From contig NZ_JBANRJ010000001.1 of the NCBI RefSeq assembly GCF_037154075.1, forward strand, positions 2,351,501 to 2,415,500: a DNA stretch of 64,000 nucleotides, in the 5' to 3' direction. Below are positions 1 to 8,682 of this stretch, one piece after another. The notes under the pieces were generated by a model, which ran no database searches, was not told the origin of the DNA, and worked only from the letters and a program-made list of their open reading frames with translations. The translations under genes were made by a program, and so were the position numbers. Source of the DNA: Sphingobium aromaticiconvertens. GTDB lineage: Bacteria > Pseudomonadota > Alphaproteobacteria > Sphingomonadales > Sphingomonadaceae. Position 1 is the stretch's first letter. Every line of letters starts with the position of its first letter.

Positions 1-1204
1 GCGCATCGCGGATTTCGGCGCGCTCATAAAAGCGGAATCCACCGACGATGCGATAGGGCAGGCCGATCTGGATGAAGCGGTCCTCGAACTCGCGGGTCTG
101 GTGCTGGGCGCGGACAAGGATGGCCACATCGTCCAGTGAACCGCCCTTGCGCTGGATCTGCTCGATTTCTTCGCCGACGCGTCGGGCCTCCTCAGGCCCG
201 TCCCAGATGCCGACGACTTGTACCTTTTCGCCATCCAGCTCCTGCGTCCAGAGTGTCTTGCCAAGGCGTCCGCCATTCTCTGCGATCACCCTGGATGCTG
301 CGGCCAGGATATGTGGGGTGGAGCGATAATTTTGTTCCAGGCGGACGATGGTCGCGCCCGGAAAATCCTTTTCAAACCGCAGGATATTGGCGACTTCTGC
401 ACCACGCCATGAATAGATGGACTGGTCGTCGTCGCCCACGCAGCAGATATTCTTGCGCTCCTGCGCGAGCAGGCGGAGCCAGAGATATTGGCTGGAGTTG
501 GTGTCCTGATATTCGTCCACCATGATATATTTGAAGCGCTGCTGATACATGGCCAGCACTTCCCGATCTTTCTTCAGGATCGTCAGAACATGCAGTAGCA
601 AGTCACCGAAATCACAGGCATTTACCTCACGCAATCGCGCCTGATAGGCGGCGTAAAGCTTCTGGCCCTTGCCATTGGCGTAGCCCTCGCTCTCGCCTGC
701 ATCGATGTCCTCCGGCGTCCAGCCCCGGTTCTTCCAGCGGTCGATCAGTCCGCCCAGTTGCCGCGCGGGCCAGCGCTTGTCGTCAATCCCCTCCGCCTGG
801 ATCAACTGCTTCATCAGGCGCAACTGGTCGTCCGTGTCAAGGATGGTGAAATTGGATTGCAGGCCAACCAGCTCGGCATGGCGACGGAGCATCTTTGCCG
901 CGATGGCGTGGAAGGTGCCGAGCCAGGGCATCCCCTCCACCGCGTTCCCGATCATGCGGCCGACACGCTCGCGCATTTCGCGCGCCGCCTTGTTGGTGAA
1001 GGTGACGGCCAGGATTTCCGAAGGCCAGGCTCGGCGGGTGGCGACCAGATGCGCGAGCCGCGCGGTCAGCGCCGCCGTCTTGCCCGTACCCGCGCCCGCA
1101 AGCACCAGCACCGGCCCCTCCGTAGTCAGCACGGCTTCGCGCTGCGGCGTGTTGAGGCCGCGGAGATAAGGTGGATCGTCAGGCGAGGGGGCAGGGAAGG
1201 TCAT
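1..1204 (-). CDS. uvrD: UvrD/PcrA-type ATP-dependent DNA helicase (C-terminus beyond window)
   Basis: Superfamily 1A 3'-5' helicase that unwinds DNA in nucleotide excision and mismatch repair. Reading the minus strand from an ATG at 1204 gives an open frame to the window edge, about 401 residues, covering domains 1A, 1B and the start of 2A. Visible motifs in order: Q-motif LNTPQREAV, Walker A AGAGTGKTAAL (motif I), TFTNKAAREM (Ia), VDEYQDTN (Walker B, motif II), GDDDQSIYSWRGA (III) and QNYRST (IV). UvrD proteins are usually 700-780 residues, so nearly half is missing at the edge. No neighbour upstream on the same strand. Rep or PcrA paralogues share these motifs, so the symbol is less sure than the family. 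Confidence 0.93.
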   Translation of the reverse strand, partial: MTFPAPSPDDPPYLRGLNTPQREAVLTTEGPVLVLAGAGTGKTAALTARLAHLVATRRAWPSEILAVTFTNKAAREMRERVGRMIGNAVEGMPWLGTFHAIAAKMLRRHAELVGLQSNFTILDTDDQLRLMKQLIQAEGIDDKRWPARQLGGLIDRWKNRGWTPEDIDAGESEGYANGKGQKLYAAYQARLREVNACDFGDLLLHVLTILKKDREVLAMYQQRFKYIMVDEYQDTNSSQYLWLRLLAQERKNICCVGDDDQSIYSWRGAEVANILRFEKDFPGATIVRLEQNYRSTPHILAAASRVIAENGGRLGKTLWTQELDGEKVQVVGIWDGPEEARRVGEEIEQIQRKGGSLDDVAILVRAQHQTREFEDRFIQIGLPYRIVGGFRFYERAEIRDA

Positions 1205-1317
1205 ATTGTCCTGGACGTAGGGAAAGGGGTAGAGCCGGACAAGAGGCGGGCGAGGGGCAAGCCGTTTGCGTTGCTCCTCGCTATATGAGAACAAAAAGAG
1301 AATCAATGGAGGGTGAG

Positions 1318-1710
1318 ATGGTCAAGGGCAACTGTCATTGCGAGGCGATCAGCTATGAGGCGTCAGGCGATCCGGTCTATAGTGCGCTGTGCCATTGTTC
1401 GGATTGCCAAAAAAGTGCCGGTGCGCCGATGGTAGGCTGGACATTGTTTCCTGAAGGTCAGGTGACGATCAGCGGCAAGCCGGTCTTGTATCAATCATCG
1501 GAAGATGCGACCCGGCATTTCTGCGGGAATTGCGGCACCGGGCTGTTCTACACCAATCTAGTGACCTTTCCCGGCATGATCGACATACAGACGGCGACGC
1601 TGACCGATCAGTCTGTTTTCCCGCCTGCTATCCATGTCCAATATGTCGAAGCCGCACCGTGGATGGAGGGGGCTGGCGCTTTGCCCAAATTCGACCGCTA
1701 TCCGGCATAG
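1318..1710 (+). CDS. GFA family (glutathione-dependent formaldehyde-activating enzyme/CENP-V-like) protein
   Basis: Small zinc-binding protein of the GFA fold, 130 residues. Cysteines fall in the family pattern: C6-x-C8, C25-x-C27-x2-C30 and C69-x2-C72, which in this fold bind two zinc ions; the family includes formaldehyde-activating enzymes but most members have no proven substrate. I chose the ATG at 1318 because GGAGG lies five bases upstream; an in-frame ATG at 1306 and a longer open frame to 1171 lack that spacing and the fold begins right at GNCHCEA. It is divergent from the helicase gene. Function is known only at family level. Confidence 0.85.
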   Translation: MVKGNCHCEAISYEASGDPVYSALCHCSDCQKSAGAPMVGWTLFPEGQVTISGKPVLYQSSEDATRHFCGNCGTGLFYTNLVTFPGMIDIQTATLTDQSVFPPAIHVQYVEAAPWMEGAGALPKFDRYPA

Positions 1711-1848
1711 GGCTTCGGTCTTTCCTTTCCTCAACTGATGGCGTGCCGGGACCGCTTCGTCGCTGAAGCGGAACGGGTGCGTCATGGTCTTTGTTCTTGT
1801 CCCATGCCTTCGCGGCAGAACAGATAAGAACAGGAAAGGATATTTCCC

Positions 1849-2289
1849 ATGAAGAGCCTGATGCTGGCGGGTGCCGCCATGCTGACCTTTACAATCGGTC
1901 TGCCCGGGGCTGCGGTTGCTCAGATGTCCGCGCCCTCCCAGGCGCCGGGCGCTCAACCGCCACCGTCGCCGGGTTCAGCCATGCCGCCGACGGGAGAGAG
2001 TGCGCCCATGCCTGCGCCGCCTGCCGCGCCACCTGCGGGAGCGGACCCCAACGCCGCGCAACCGACGGGTGCCGTTCCCGCCGATCCGGGCATGGCGCCA
2101 GCCCCAGCGGGAGCGCCGAGTGATCCAACTGCACCGGTAGGGTCGTCCGAAAACCCGGTGACGGTGGGTGGCAACATGACGCCCCCACCGGCAGAGGCGA
2201 AGGAATATCCGCTGTGTAGCAAGACGGTGCAGGACAGTTGTATGAATCCGGGTGAGGCGAAGCGGTCGAAAGCGAAAAAGCGTCGCTGA
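1849..2289 (+). CDS. Secreted Pro/Ala-rich protein of unknown function
   Basis: 146 residues. An N-terminal signal peptide of about 25 residues (MKSLMLAGAAMLTFTIGLP..., cleavage after AVA-Q) is followed by a low-complexity stretch rich in Pro, Ala and Gly and then a short conserved-looking tail with two cysteines (CSKTVQDSC) and a very basic end (KRSKAKKRR). AGGAAAGG lies about nine bases before the ATG. Export to the periplasm or outer face is inferred from the signal peptide. The disordered middle suggests a linker or wall-interacting role but nothing more specific can be claimed. It stands alone between a GFA gene and the convergent rsmD. Confidence 0.7.
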   Translation: MKSLMLAGAAMLTFTIGLPGAAVAQMSAPSQAPGAQPPPSPGSAMPPTGESAPMPAPPAAPPAGADPNAAQPTGAVPADPGMAPAPAGAPSDPTAPVGSSENPVTVGGNMTPPPAEAKEYPLCSKTVQDSCMNPGEAKRSKAKKRR

Positions 2290-2410
2290 ATGAAGCAGGC
2301 CATCGGGGCAGGGCGGCTATATGAGTGCCCCCAGCCCCGATCGGTCATGTGCAACATTGGGCGCGTGGAAGCGGGTTGGCGGATTTTCTGATCGCCGAGC
2401 AAGTGGGCGC

Positions 2411-2962
2411 TTACGCGTCCGCTTGCTCCCCCGCGCGCAATAGCGTGATCCGCGCTTTGCCGACATCCCGCACGGTGTCCACGGTAAACCCCTTGACGAC
2501 GACATCCTCGCGCCGGTCGGTTTCGATACTGATCCAGGTGGCGGGGCCGGTCCAGCCGAGGCGGGCCAGCTTGTCGAGCGCCACCGCGCCTGCGCCACTG
2601 GCATAGGGCGGGTCCATGAAGATCAGGTCGAGAGGGGCGGGCGCCCGGCCTAGTGACAGGACCGAAGCCTGGCGAATGTCAGGGCGTATGCCCAGCCTGT
2701 CGCCATTGGCGCGGATCGAGTCGGCGGCGGCCTTGTCCTGCTCGACGAACAGGCAGGTGGCCGCGCCGCGCGAGAGTGCCTCGAACCCTAGAGCGCCTGA
2801 TCCAGCGAAAAAATCGCCTACGGCCAGCCCCTCGAAATCGCCGATCCGGCTGAGTAGCATGGAAAAGAGCGTTTCACGGGTACGATCAGCGGTGGGCCGT
2901 GTGAGATCACCCTTGGGCGCGACCAACGGGCGGCCGCGCCATGTTCCGGAAATGATCCTCAT
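2411..2962 (-). CDS. rsmD: 16S rRNA (guanine(966)-N(2))-methyltransferase RsmD
   Basis: SAM-dependent enzyme that methylates G966 of 16S rRNA. 183 residues, the normal length. The N-terminus MRIISGTWRGRPL is characteristic; residues around 50-58 form the SAM loop (DFFAGSGALG), and DPPYASG near residue 118 is the catalytic D/NPPY motif of N2-methyltransferases. Its ATG overlaps the stop of the upstream pseudouridine synthase in an ATGA arrangement, so the two rRNA modification genes are translationally coupled. Confidence 0.95.
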   Translation of the reverse strand: MRIISGTWRGRPLVAPKGDLTRPTADRTRETLFSMLLSRIGDFEGLAVGDFFAGSGALGFEALSRGAATCLFVEQDKAAADSIRANGDRLGIRPDIRQASVLSLGRAPAPLDLIFMDPPYASGAGAVALDKLARLGWTGPATWISIETDRREDVVVKGFTVDTVRDVGKARITLLRAGEQADA

Positions 2963-3804
2963 CCCTGCTTCGTACTTTTCCTGAGAGTGGCGCGAAAAGC
3001 GTCCAACTCATGCTGGCGCACCTCTTCGACTGCGCCAGATGCCAGGTCGCCAAGCCCGAACGGGCCATAGCTGGTGCGGATGAGTCGATTGACCTCCAGG
3101 CCCAGATGTTCGAGCACGCGACGGACTTCGCGGTTCTTGCCTTCGGTCAGGGTCATTTCGATCCACTGGTTCCGGCCTGTTCGGCGTTCCAGATTGGCTT
3201 CGATTCGGCCATAATGCATGCCGTCAATCTCTACACCGTCGAACAAATCCTCCAACTGCTGCTGGCTGACCTCGCCAAAGGCGCGGGCGCGGTAGGTGCG
3301 CGGCACGCCGCTGGCGGGCAGTTCCATCTGGCGCTTGAATTCGCCGTCATTGGTCATCAGCAACAGACCTTCGGTAGTCATGTCGAGGCGGCCAATGGGC
3401 ATCAGGCGTGGCAGGTCCGGGGCCAAAATGTCGTAGATGGTCGAACGGCCGCGCGGATCACGCTCTGTCGTCAGGTAGCCGGAAGGCTTGTGGAAAAGGA
3501 ACAGGCGTGCTGGTGCAGGGGCGCTGACCGCCACGCCATCGACAGTGACGCCGTGGAGCGTGTCGAGCAGTGTCGCGGGCGTTGTCAGCGCTTCGCCGTT
3601 CAGGGCCACGCGGCCATCCTCGATCATTCGCTCGACTTCCCGGCGGGAAGCGATGCCGGCGCGGGCCAGTAGTTTGGCGATGCGCTGCGGACCCTCACCC
3701 TCCGTTGCGCCGACGCGCGCGGGGTGCGGGTTCGTGTTCGCGAGACGCGGCTTCTTGGGACCAATGGGCTTTGAGGCCCAAGGCTTGGCGGAGGCACCGG
3801 ACAA
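2959..3804 (-). CDS. rluB: RluB-type 23S rRNA pseudouridine synthase
   Basis: Enzyme of the RsuA/RluB/E/F family that isomerises a uridine of 23S rRNA (U2605 for RluB). The reading begins at a TTG at 3804. An S4 RNA-binding domain starts near residue 41 (RIAKLLARAGIASRREVERM), and the catalytic aspartate is in GRLDMTTEGLL; KNREVRRVLEHLGL near the end is typical of the family. The frame stays open upstream of 3804 into a basic, proline-rich stretch without any ATG, whereas an ATG at 3944 with matching codons lies in the -1-related frame across a run of seven T (A7 on the coding strand) at 3895-3901. The true N-terminus is therefore probably longer (see findings). Overlaps rsmD by four bases. 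Confidence 0.88.
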   Translation of the reverse strand: MSGASAKPWASKPIGPKKPRLANTNPHPARVGATEGEGPQRIAKLLARAGIASRREVERMIEDGRVALNGEALTTPATLLDTLHGVTVDGVAVSAPAPARLFLFHKPSGYLTTERDPRGRSTIYDILAPDLPRLMPIGRLDMTTEGLLLMTNDGEFKRQMELPASGVPRTYRARAFGEVSQQQLEDLFDGVEIDGMHYGRIEANLERRTGRNQWIEMTLTEGKNREVRRVLEHLGLEVNRLIRTSYGPFGLGDLASGAVEEVRQHELDAFRATLRKSTKQG

Positions 3805-4087
3805 AGCACCCGTCTTACGCTGGCCGAAGACTGGGCGAGCGGCACCCGGTGCTGTCGGCTTGCGGCCTGTGCCCGGTCTTTTTGGTGGCCCGGATTTTTT
3901 TGGCGGTTCCAGGGAAGGGGTTCCTTTTCGTGAGCGCGTGTCATCCCCATATAGCAGGCACGCGTGAAATGACGAATGGTGCCGTCTCCAAGCCTGCGCG
4001 AGGGGACCGGCGGCGCTAAAGGGAAACCGGCAGGCCGCCCGCAGCGTTTATCATGGACGCATTGGCGCAAGCAGGGCGGATCGGCAA

Positions 4088-4546
4088 ATGCTTTTCGGAC
4101 GGGAATTGATTACGCGGGTCGTTGGCGGACGGGACAGGGCCATCCACACGATCCTGATCGTCGAGGATGAGCCGCTTGTCGCGTTCGATAACGAGCATCT
4201 GCTGGTCCATTCGGGATATGATGTTGCCGCGACCGTCGATAGCTATGACCATGCCATCTCCGCGATTGATGCGGGTGGGATCGACCTGGTGATTGCCGAT
4301 ATCAGTTTGCGGGGTGAGCGAAACGGGGTGGATATTGCGCGCTATGCCCATGCCCTCGCCATACCGGTCCTGTTCGTTACCGGCGCTTGTCCCGCCGACG
4401 CGCAGGCGCTGGCGATCGGGTGCCTCGCCAAGCCCTATTCGCAGCGTGACTTGCTGCTGGCGATCGAGGTAGCGGACGCCCTGATGCGGTCCACCCAACC
4501 GCCGCGGCCCCCTGTGGGCATGAGTGTGTTTTCGCAGGTCGCCTGA
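4088..4546 (+). CDS. Single-domain response regulator (CheY-like receiver)
   Basis: 152 residues made of one receiver domain after a short N-terminal extension. The acidic pair is E26-D27 in the VEDEP loop, the expected phosphoacceptor is D71 in IADISLRG, the switch Thr lies in LFVTGA and the conserved Lys is K115 in LAKPYS, so all residues needed for phosphorylation are present. There is no output domain, so it should act by protein contact, as in alphaproteobacterial phosphorelays. No kinase gene is adjacent. The following AmpG-like gene starts 78 bases downstream, possibly as a separate unit. Confidence 0.88.
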   Translation: MLFGRELITRVVGGRDRAIHTILIVEDEPLVAFDNEHLLVHSGYDVAATVDSYDHAISAIDAGGIDLVIADISLRGERNGVDIARYAHALAIPVLFVTGACPADAQALAIGCLAKPYSQRDLLLAIEVADALMRSTQPPRPPVGMSVFSQVA

Positions 4547-4624
4547 TTTCACGCTTCTGTCGCTTGCCAGTCCGGTATTTGCCCATATGGTGGCGCCGGA
4601 TCGCGAATAAGGGGCAAGGCAAGA

Positions 4625-5959
4625 ATGACGCAGGTCGCGCAAGGAACGAAAAGCTGGCTGGATGCGCTGCGCCCCTATGGTGAGCGGGCCCCGCTGGCGG
4701 CGCTGGCGCTGGGCATATCATCCGGTTTCCCCTTCGCGATGATCGGCGCCAATCTGGCGTCGCGGCTGGCGCAGGACGGCATCGACAAGAAAAGCGTTAC
4801 GGCGTTCAGCCTGGTGCTGCTGGCCTATAATTTCAAATGGTTATGGGCCTGGGTTATTGAAGGGGTTCAACTGCCCGTGCTGCATTGGCTGGGGCAGCGC
4901 GTGTCGTGGATGCTGTTGACGGGCATCCTTGTGATGGCGGCGGTTGTCAATCTGGCGTTCGTCGATCCGTCGAGCGACATCATGGCCACCGTTCGCGCCG
5001 CTATCCTGCTGGGTATTGCCGGGGCCACGTTCGACATCATCATCGACGGCTATCGCATTGAGATATTAAAGCCCGAACAAATGGGCGTTGGCGCAGGCAT
5101 GTCGCAATATGGCTGGCGCATAGGCGCGGCCGCAGCGGGTGCTTTGGGTTTGGTGATTGCCCAGCATTGGAACTGGACGATCGCCTATATCGTCTGCGCG
5201 GGCTTTGCCTTGCCGGCGATGATCGCCGCGTTGGTGGTGGGGGAACCAGAAAGGCACCATCCGATCGCATCGCGAAAAAGCGGGGGCGAACTGGTGCAGG
5301 CGATCATCGGACCGTTCGTCGACTTTTTCCGGCGCAAGGGTGCGTTGCTCGTGCTGTTGTTCATCATCGTGCATAAGATCGGCGATACGCTTGCCAACCT
5401 GACATTCCGACTGCTTTTCAATGACCTTGGCTATACGAACGACGAGATTGCAATTTATGACGTCGGAGTGGGGTTCTGGGCCTTGCTGGCGGGGATTTTC
5501 GTGGGCGGCATCCTGTATGCGCGATTGGGGTTGAAGCGCTCGGTACTGATCAGCCTGATCCTGATGGCGATATCGAACTTCAGTTTTGCGGGGCTTGCGG
5601 CAGCGGGCAAGAGCAACATGGGGATGGCGGGCGCGATCGGGTTCGAGAATTTCGCGAGCGGGATCGGCGGTGTCGCGGTCGTCGCCTATTTCTCGGCGCT
5701 ATGTGATCTGCGCTTTACCGCCGCGCAATATGCAATGATCTCCGCTGCGGCGAGCATTGTCGGGCGGTTCCTGACGGGCACGACCGCAGGCTCTCTGATC
5801 GAGCGGTTCGGCTATGTCGATTTCTACCTGCTGACCACTGCGCTGGCCGTGCCGGGCATCATCCTCTTCTGGTTGATGATGCGGAGCGGCCTGATCGACG
5901 CCAGCGTCGGCAGTGCGGGGAGGGAGCGTGCCCCAACTGATCAGGCCGCAGATTCTTAA
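4625..5959 (+). CDS. ampG: AmpG-like muropeptide permease (MFS)
   Basis: Inner-membrane major facilitator with about 12 hydrophobic segments over 444 residues. The family imports GlcNAc-anhydroMurNAc peptides for cell-wall recycling and beta-lactamase induction. Features matching AmpG are the early segment LGISSGFPFAMIGANL, the LLAYNFKWLWAWVIEGV stretch, the charged DGYRIEIL loop after segment 4 and SQYGWRIGAAAAGALG. ATG at 4625 follows a weak GGGGCAAGGC purine stretch. AmpG paralogues in this group can also be siderophore permeases (RhtX/FptX-like), so the substrate is inferred from similarity only. Confidence 0.83.
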   Translation: MTQVAQGTKSWLDALRPYGERAPLAALALGISSGFPFAMIGANLASRLAQDGIDKKSVTAFSLVLLAYNFKWLWAWVIEGVQLPVLHWLGQRVSWMLLTGILVMAAVVNLAFVDPSSDIMATVRAAILLGIAGATFDIIIDGYRIEILKPEQMGVGAGMSQYGWRIGAAAAGALGLVIAQHWNWTIAYIVCAGFALPAMIAALVVGEPERHHPIASRKSGGELVQAIIGPFVDFFRRKGALLVLLFIIVHKIGDTLANLTFRLLFNDLGYTNDEIAIYDVGVGFWALLAGIFVGGILYARLGLKRSVLISLILMAISNFSFAGLAAAGKSNMGMAGAIGFENFASGIGGVAVVAYFSALCDLRFTAAQYAMISAAASIVGRFLTGTTAGSLIERFGYVDFYLLTTALAVPGIILFWLMMRSGLIDASVGSAGRERAPTDQAADS

Positions 5960-6396
5960 CCCGCCGCGTAGAGGTCGAGCGGGCGGCCCAGGTCGCCATA
6001 GCTTTGCGCGACGGCCTGAAGGCAGGTGAGCGCGCCCAAGGCGTTGTCATTGTCAAGCAAGGTCGTAAGGCGGTGATAGGCTGCGGGAGCATCGTTCAGC
6101 GCTTCGCCGACCGCCTGCATGATCTGCGCCTCATCGCTGGTCATCCGGGCGCAGCAACAGGGGGCGACCAGGATCTTGCGGCTGGATGCGCGCGCCATTT
6201 CCAGCATCATCGCGCGCATCAGCACCAGTGGACGGCGATAGCTTTTGCCGAAACCGCCCAGCATCGCATGGGCGGCATGGGCGTCATTCACGCCCGCACT
6301 TGCCATCCGGCGCAGCGCAAAGAGGAACAGGCGATTGCCATAGCCGCAGGGCGGCATGATCTGATGCTGGGCTGTCGCGGACTGGTTTTCTTGCAT
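5956..6396 (-). CDS. Conserved small protein of unknown function (DUF6628-like)
   Basis: 146 residues, no signal peptide or membrane segment. It contains a striking Cys triplet (APCCCARM near residue 81) and alpha-helical, alanine-rich sequence to the C-terminus (LDLYAAG). I associate this sequence with a sphingomonad family catalogued as DUF6628, but cannot verify that here. The gene is convergent with and overlaps the end of the AmpG-like gene by four bases. A dyad TTGCGA-N5-TCGCAA sits 46-62 bases upstream of the ATG and could be an operator. Metal or Fe-S binding by the Cys cluster is speculation. Confidence 0.68.
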   Translation of the reverse strand: MQENQSATAQHQIMPPCGYGNRLFLFALRRMASAGVNDAHAAHAMLGGFGKSYRRPLVLMRAMMLEMARASSRKILVAPCCCARMTSDEAQIMQAVGEALNDAPAAYHRLTTLLDNDNALGALTCLQAVAQSYGDLGRPLDLYAAG

Positions 6397-6441
6397 GGCG
6401 CGCCTTCCTTCTCTCCAAAGACTGGAAAGGAAGGTACGCTA

Positions 6442-6458
6442 TTGCGAGTCAATCGCAA
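6442..6458. promoter_or_regulatory. Dyad operator candidate upstream of the DUF6628-like gene
   Basis: Perfect inverted repeat TTGCGA-N5-TCGCAA (TTGCGAGTCAATCGCAA) in an 83-base gap between two minus-strand genes. It lies where a promoter for the 5956-6396 gene would be. Its form resembles alphaproteobacterial Fur/Irr-type sites, but that assignment is only by eye. Confidence 0.4.
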
Positions 6459-6479
6459 GTAAAAAAGAAAGCTTTGCGA

Positions 6480-7808
6480 TCAGTCGGGCAATTGTGCGTT
6501 CAACCGAAGAATCTGGCCTGCCAAATAGAGGGAGCCGCCAATGAGGATGCTGGGTGGTCGCGCGCCCTGCGTGGACATGGCGATCGCGTTGATGGCCTGT
6601 TCCGGGCTGTCATGCGCGGTGCAGCCGATCGACCAACGCGCCGCCACTTCGGCAAAACGTTCGGCCGGATGATGATCGTGGCCAGGAACGGGCAGGGCGT
6701 GGATATGCCCGATCTTTCCCGCGAAAGGCGCGAGGAACGCCTCCACATCCTTGTTCGCCAACATCCCGATGATGAGGTGCAAAGGCTCGCCTGCCAGCCG
6801 TTCCTTGGTGAAGAAGGCGCCGATCGCCTCGCCCGCGCCCGCATTATGACCGCCATCGAGCCAGACGGTGCTTTCAGGGGGCAGCGGTGATAGCAGAGGC
6901 CCGTGGTCCAGCCGTTGCAGCCGCGCGGGCCAGTGCGCCCAGAGCGGCGCGGCTTTCAGTGCGGCCTCCGACACCGGGACGACATCCTGATGCCGCAACA
7001 TGGCGAAGGCGAGCGCGGCGTTCATGGTCTGGTGCGCGCCGGGCAGGCGCGGCAGCGGCGTTTCGATACGTCCCTGCGAATCGCGATAATGGAGGCGGTT
7101 GCGATAGCTGGCCGCGTCCCATGTGTCGCCCATCGACAGCCATTGCGAACGGGCGCGCGTTACCGCCTCCAGCAACACGGGGCGCAGGGTTTCGGAGTAA
7201 CGCTGGGTGACGAGGGAGACGCCGGGCTTTGCGATTCCGGCTTTCTCTGCCGCGATCTGCGCGAGGCTGTCGCCCAGGAAGGTCTGATGATCGATGCCGA
7301 GTTGGGCGATGCCGCAAATAACGGGATCGACAAGCACGTTGGTCGCATCGAGCCGCCCGCCAAGGCCAACCTCGACGATGCAGGCGTCGGCGGGATGTTC
7401 GGCAAAGGCGAGGAAGGCGGCGGCGGTCGTCACCTCGAAAAAGCTGGCATCGACGCCCTCAGCAATGTCCAGCACCCGCTCCAGATAGCGGGCGAGTGCG
7501 GCATCCTCGATCAGGGTGCCGCCGATGCGAATGCGTTCGTTGAATCGGACGAGATGGGGCGAGGTGAAGACGTGAACGCTCTTGCCGTCCGCCTCCAGTG
7601 CTGCGCGCAGGAAGGCGCAGGTCGATCCCTTGCCATTGGTGCCAGCAACATGGAATGTTGGCGGCAATGCGCGATGCGGATCGCCCAACCGCTCCAGCAG
7701 TCGTGCTATCCGCTCCAGCCCCAGCGTGTCGGCACCGGGCGAGAGCGTCCATAGCCGGTCAAGCTGTGCCTGCACATCGGCACTGTCGGAGATGGCATGA
7801 TCTGGCAC
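6480..7808 (-). CDS. folC: Bifunctional dihydrofolate synthase/folylpolyglutamate synthase
   Basis: Adds glutamate to dihydropteroate and to reduced folates in the cytoplasm. 442 residues, normal for FolC. The Mur-ligase-type P-loop GTNGKGST lies near residue 53, followed by TSPHLVRFNERIR and, later, the DGGHNAGA motif of the C-terminal domain. Translation starts at GTG 7808 because no ATG is suitably placed before the P-loop domain. It is the last gene of a run trpF-trpB-trpA-accD-folC, 22 bases after accD, an order common in alphaproteobacteria. Confidence 0.95.
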   Translation of the reverse strand: MPDHAISDSADVQAQLDRLWTLSPGADTLGLERIARLLERLGDPHRALPPTFHVAGTNGKGSTCAFLRAALEADGKSVHVFTSPHLVRFNERIRIGGTLIEDAALARYLERVLDIAEGVDASFFEVTTAAAFLAFAEHPADACIVEVGLGGRLDATNVLVDPVICGIAQLGIDHQTFLGDSLAQIAAEKAGIAKPGVSLVTQRYSETLRPVLLEAVTRARSQWLSMGDTWDAASYRNRLHYRDSQGRIETPLPRLPGAHQTMNAALAFAMLRHQDVVPVSEAALKAAPLWAHWPARLQRLDHGPLLSPLPPESTVWLDGGHNAGAGEAIGAFFTKERLAGEPLHLIIGMLANKDVEAFLAPFAGKIGHIHALPVPGHDHHPAERFAEVAARWSIGCTAHDSPEQAINAIAMSTQGARPPSILIGGSLYLAGQILRLNAQLPD

Positions 7809-7830
7809 GGCGTTGCTCCCGCGCCGCCGG

Positions 7831-8682
7831 TCAGGCCGCCGCCGCGGGCGTCAGATAGCCGATCACCCGCGCCAGCGTGTCGCGCAGGTTGTGACGTTCC
7901 ACCACCATGTCGAGCATTCCGTGGTCGAGCAGATATTCGGCGCGCTGGAACCCCTCGGGCAGCTTTTCGCGGATCGTGCTTTCGATGACACGCTGGCCTG
8001 CAAAGCCGATCAGCGCGTTCGGTTCGGCGATCTGGATATCGCCCAGCATCGCATAGCTGGCGGTGACGCCGCCGGTCGTCGGATCGGTCAGCACGACGAT
8101 ATAGGGCAGACCCGCCGCGTGCAGCTTTTGAATGGCGACGGTCGCGCGCGGCATTTGCATCAGGGACAATATCCCTTCCTGCATCCGTGCACCGCCCGCC
8201 GCAGTGAAGATCACATAAGGGCTTTTATGGGCGATCGCGTCGTTGACGCCCTGAATGAAGGCTGCGCCCACGCCCATGCCCATCGACCCGCCCATGAAGG
8301 CGAAATTCTGGACACCCATGACCAACGGCACGTCATCGATCGCGCCGCGCGCGTTGATCAGCGCATCCTGATCGCCGGTCGACTGGCGTGCGGCCTTGAT
8401 ACGGTCGGGATAGCGTTTGGAATCGCGGAATTTTAGCGGATCTTCGGCGACCGAGGGTGTGGGCAGCAGAATGAATCCGGGGTCGAGGATCTGTGAGAAG
8501 CGTTCCGCCGGGCCGATCCGGCCATGATAGCCGCAGCGTGGACAAACCGAGAGATTATCCTCCCACTCCTTGATGAACACCATGTCGCTGCACGAAGGGC
8601 ATTTATGCCACAGCGTTTCGGCGGTTGTGTCCTTCTTGGCAATGAAGGGAATGGCGTTACGTACCCGATTGATCCAGCTCAT
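7831..8682 (-). CDS. accD: Acetyl-CoA carboxylase carboxyltransferase subunit beta
   Basis: Beta half of the carboxyltransferase that moves CO2 from carboxybiotin to acetyl-CoA, the first committed step of fatty acid synthesis. 283 residues. The N-terminal zinc ribbon shows the four cysteines (CPSC near residue 28 and CPRC near 47), followed by the crotonase-like core with [15 protein letters not shown] and [12 protein letters not shown]. Its ATG overlaps the trpA stop (ATGA), so it is translated with the trp genes. Confidence 0.97.
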   Translation of the reverse strand: MSWINRVRNAIPFIAKKDTTAETLWHKCPSCSDMVFIKEWEDNLSVCPRCGYHGRIGPAERFSQILDPGFILLPTPSVAEDPLKFRDSKRYPDRIKAARQSTGDQDALINARGAIDDVPLVMGVQNFAFMGGSMGMGVGAAFIQGVNDAIAHKSPYVIFTAAGGARMQEGILSLMQMPRATVAIQKLHAAGLPYIVVLTDPTTGGVTASYAMLGDIQIAEPNALIGFAGQRVIESTIREKLPEGFQRAEYLLDHGMLDMVVERHNLRDTLARVIGYLTPAAAA

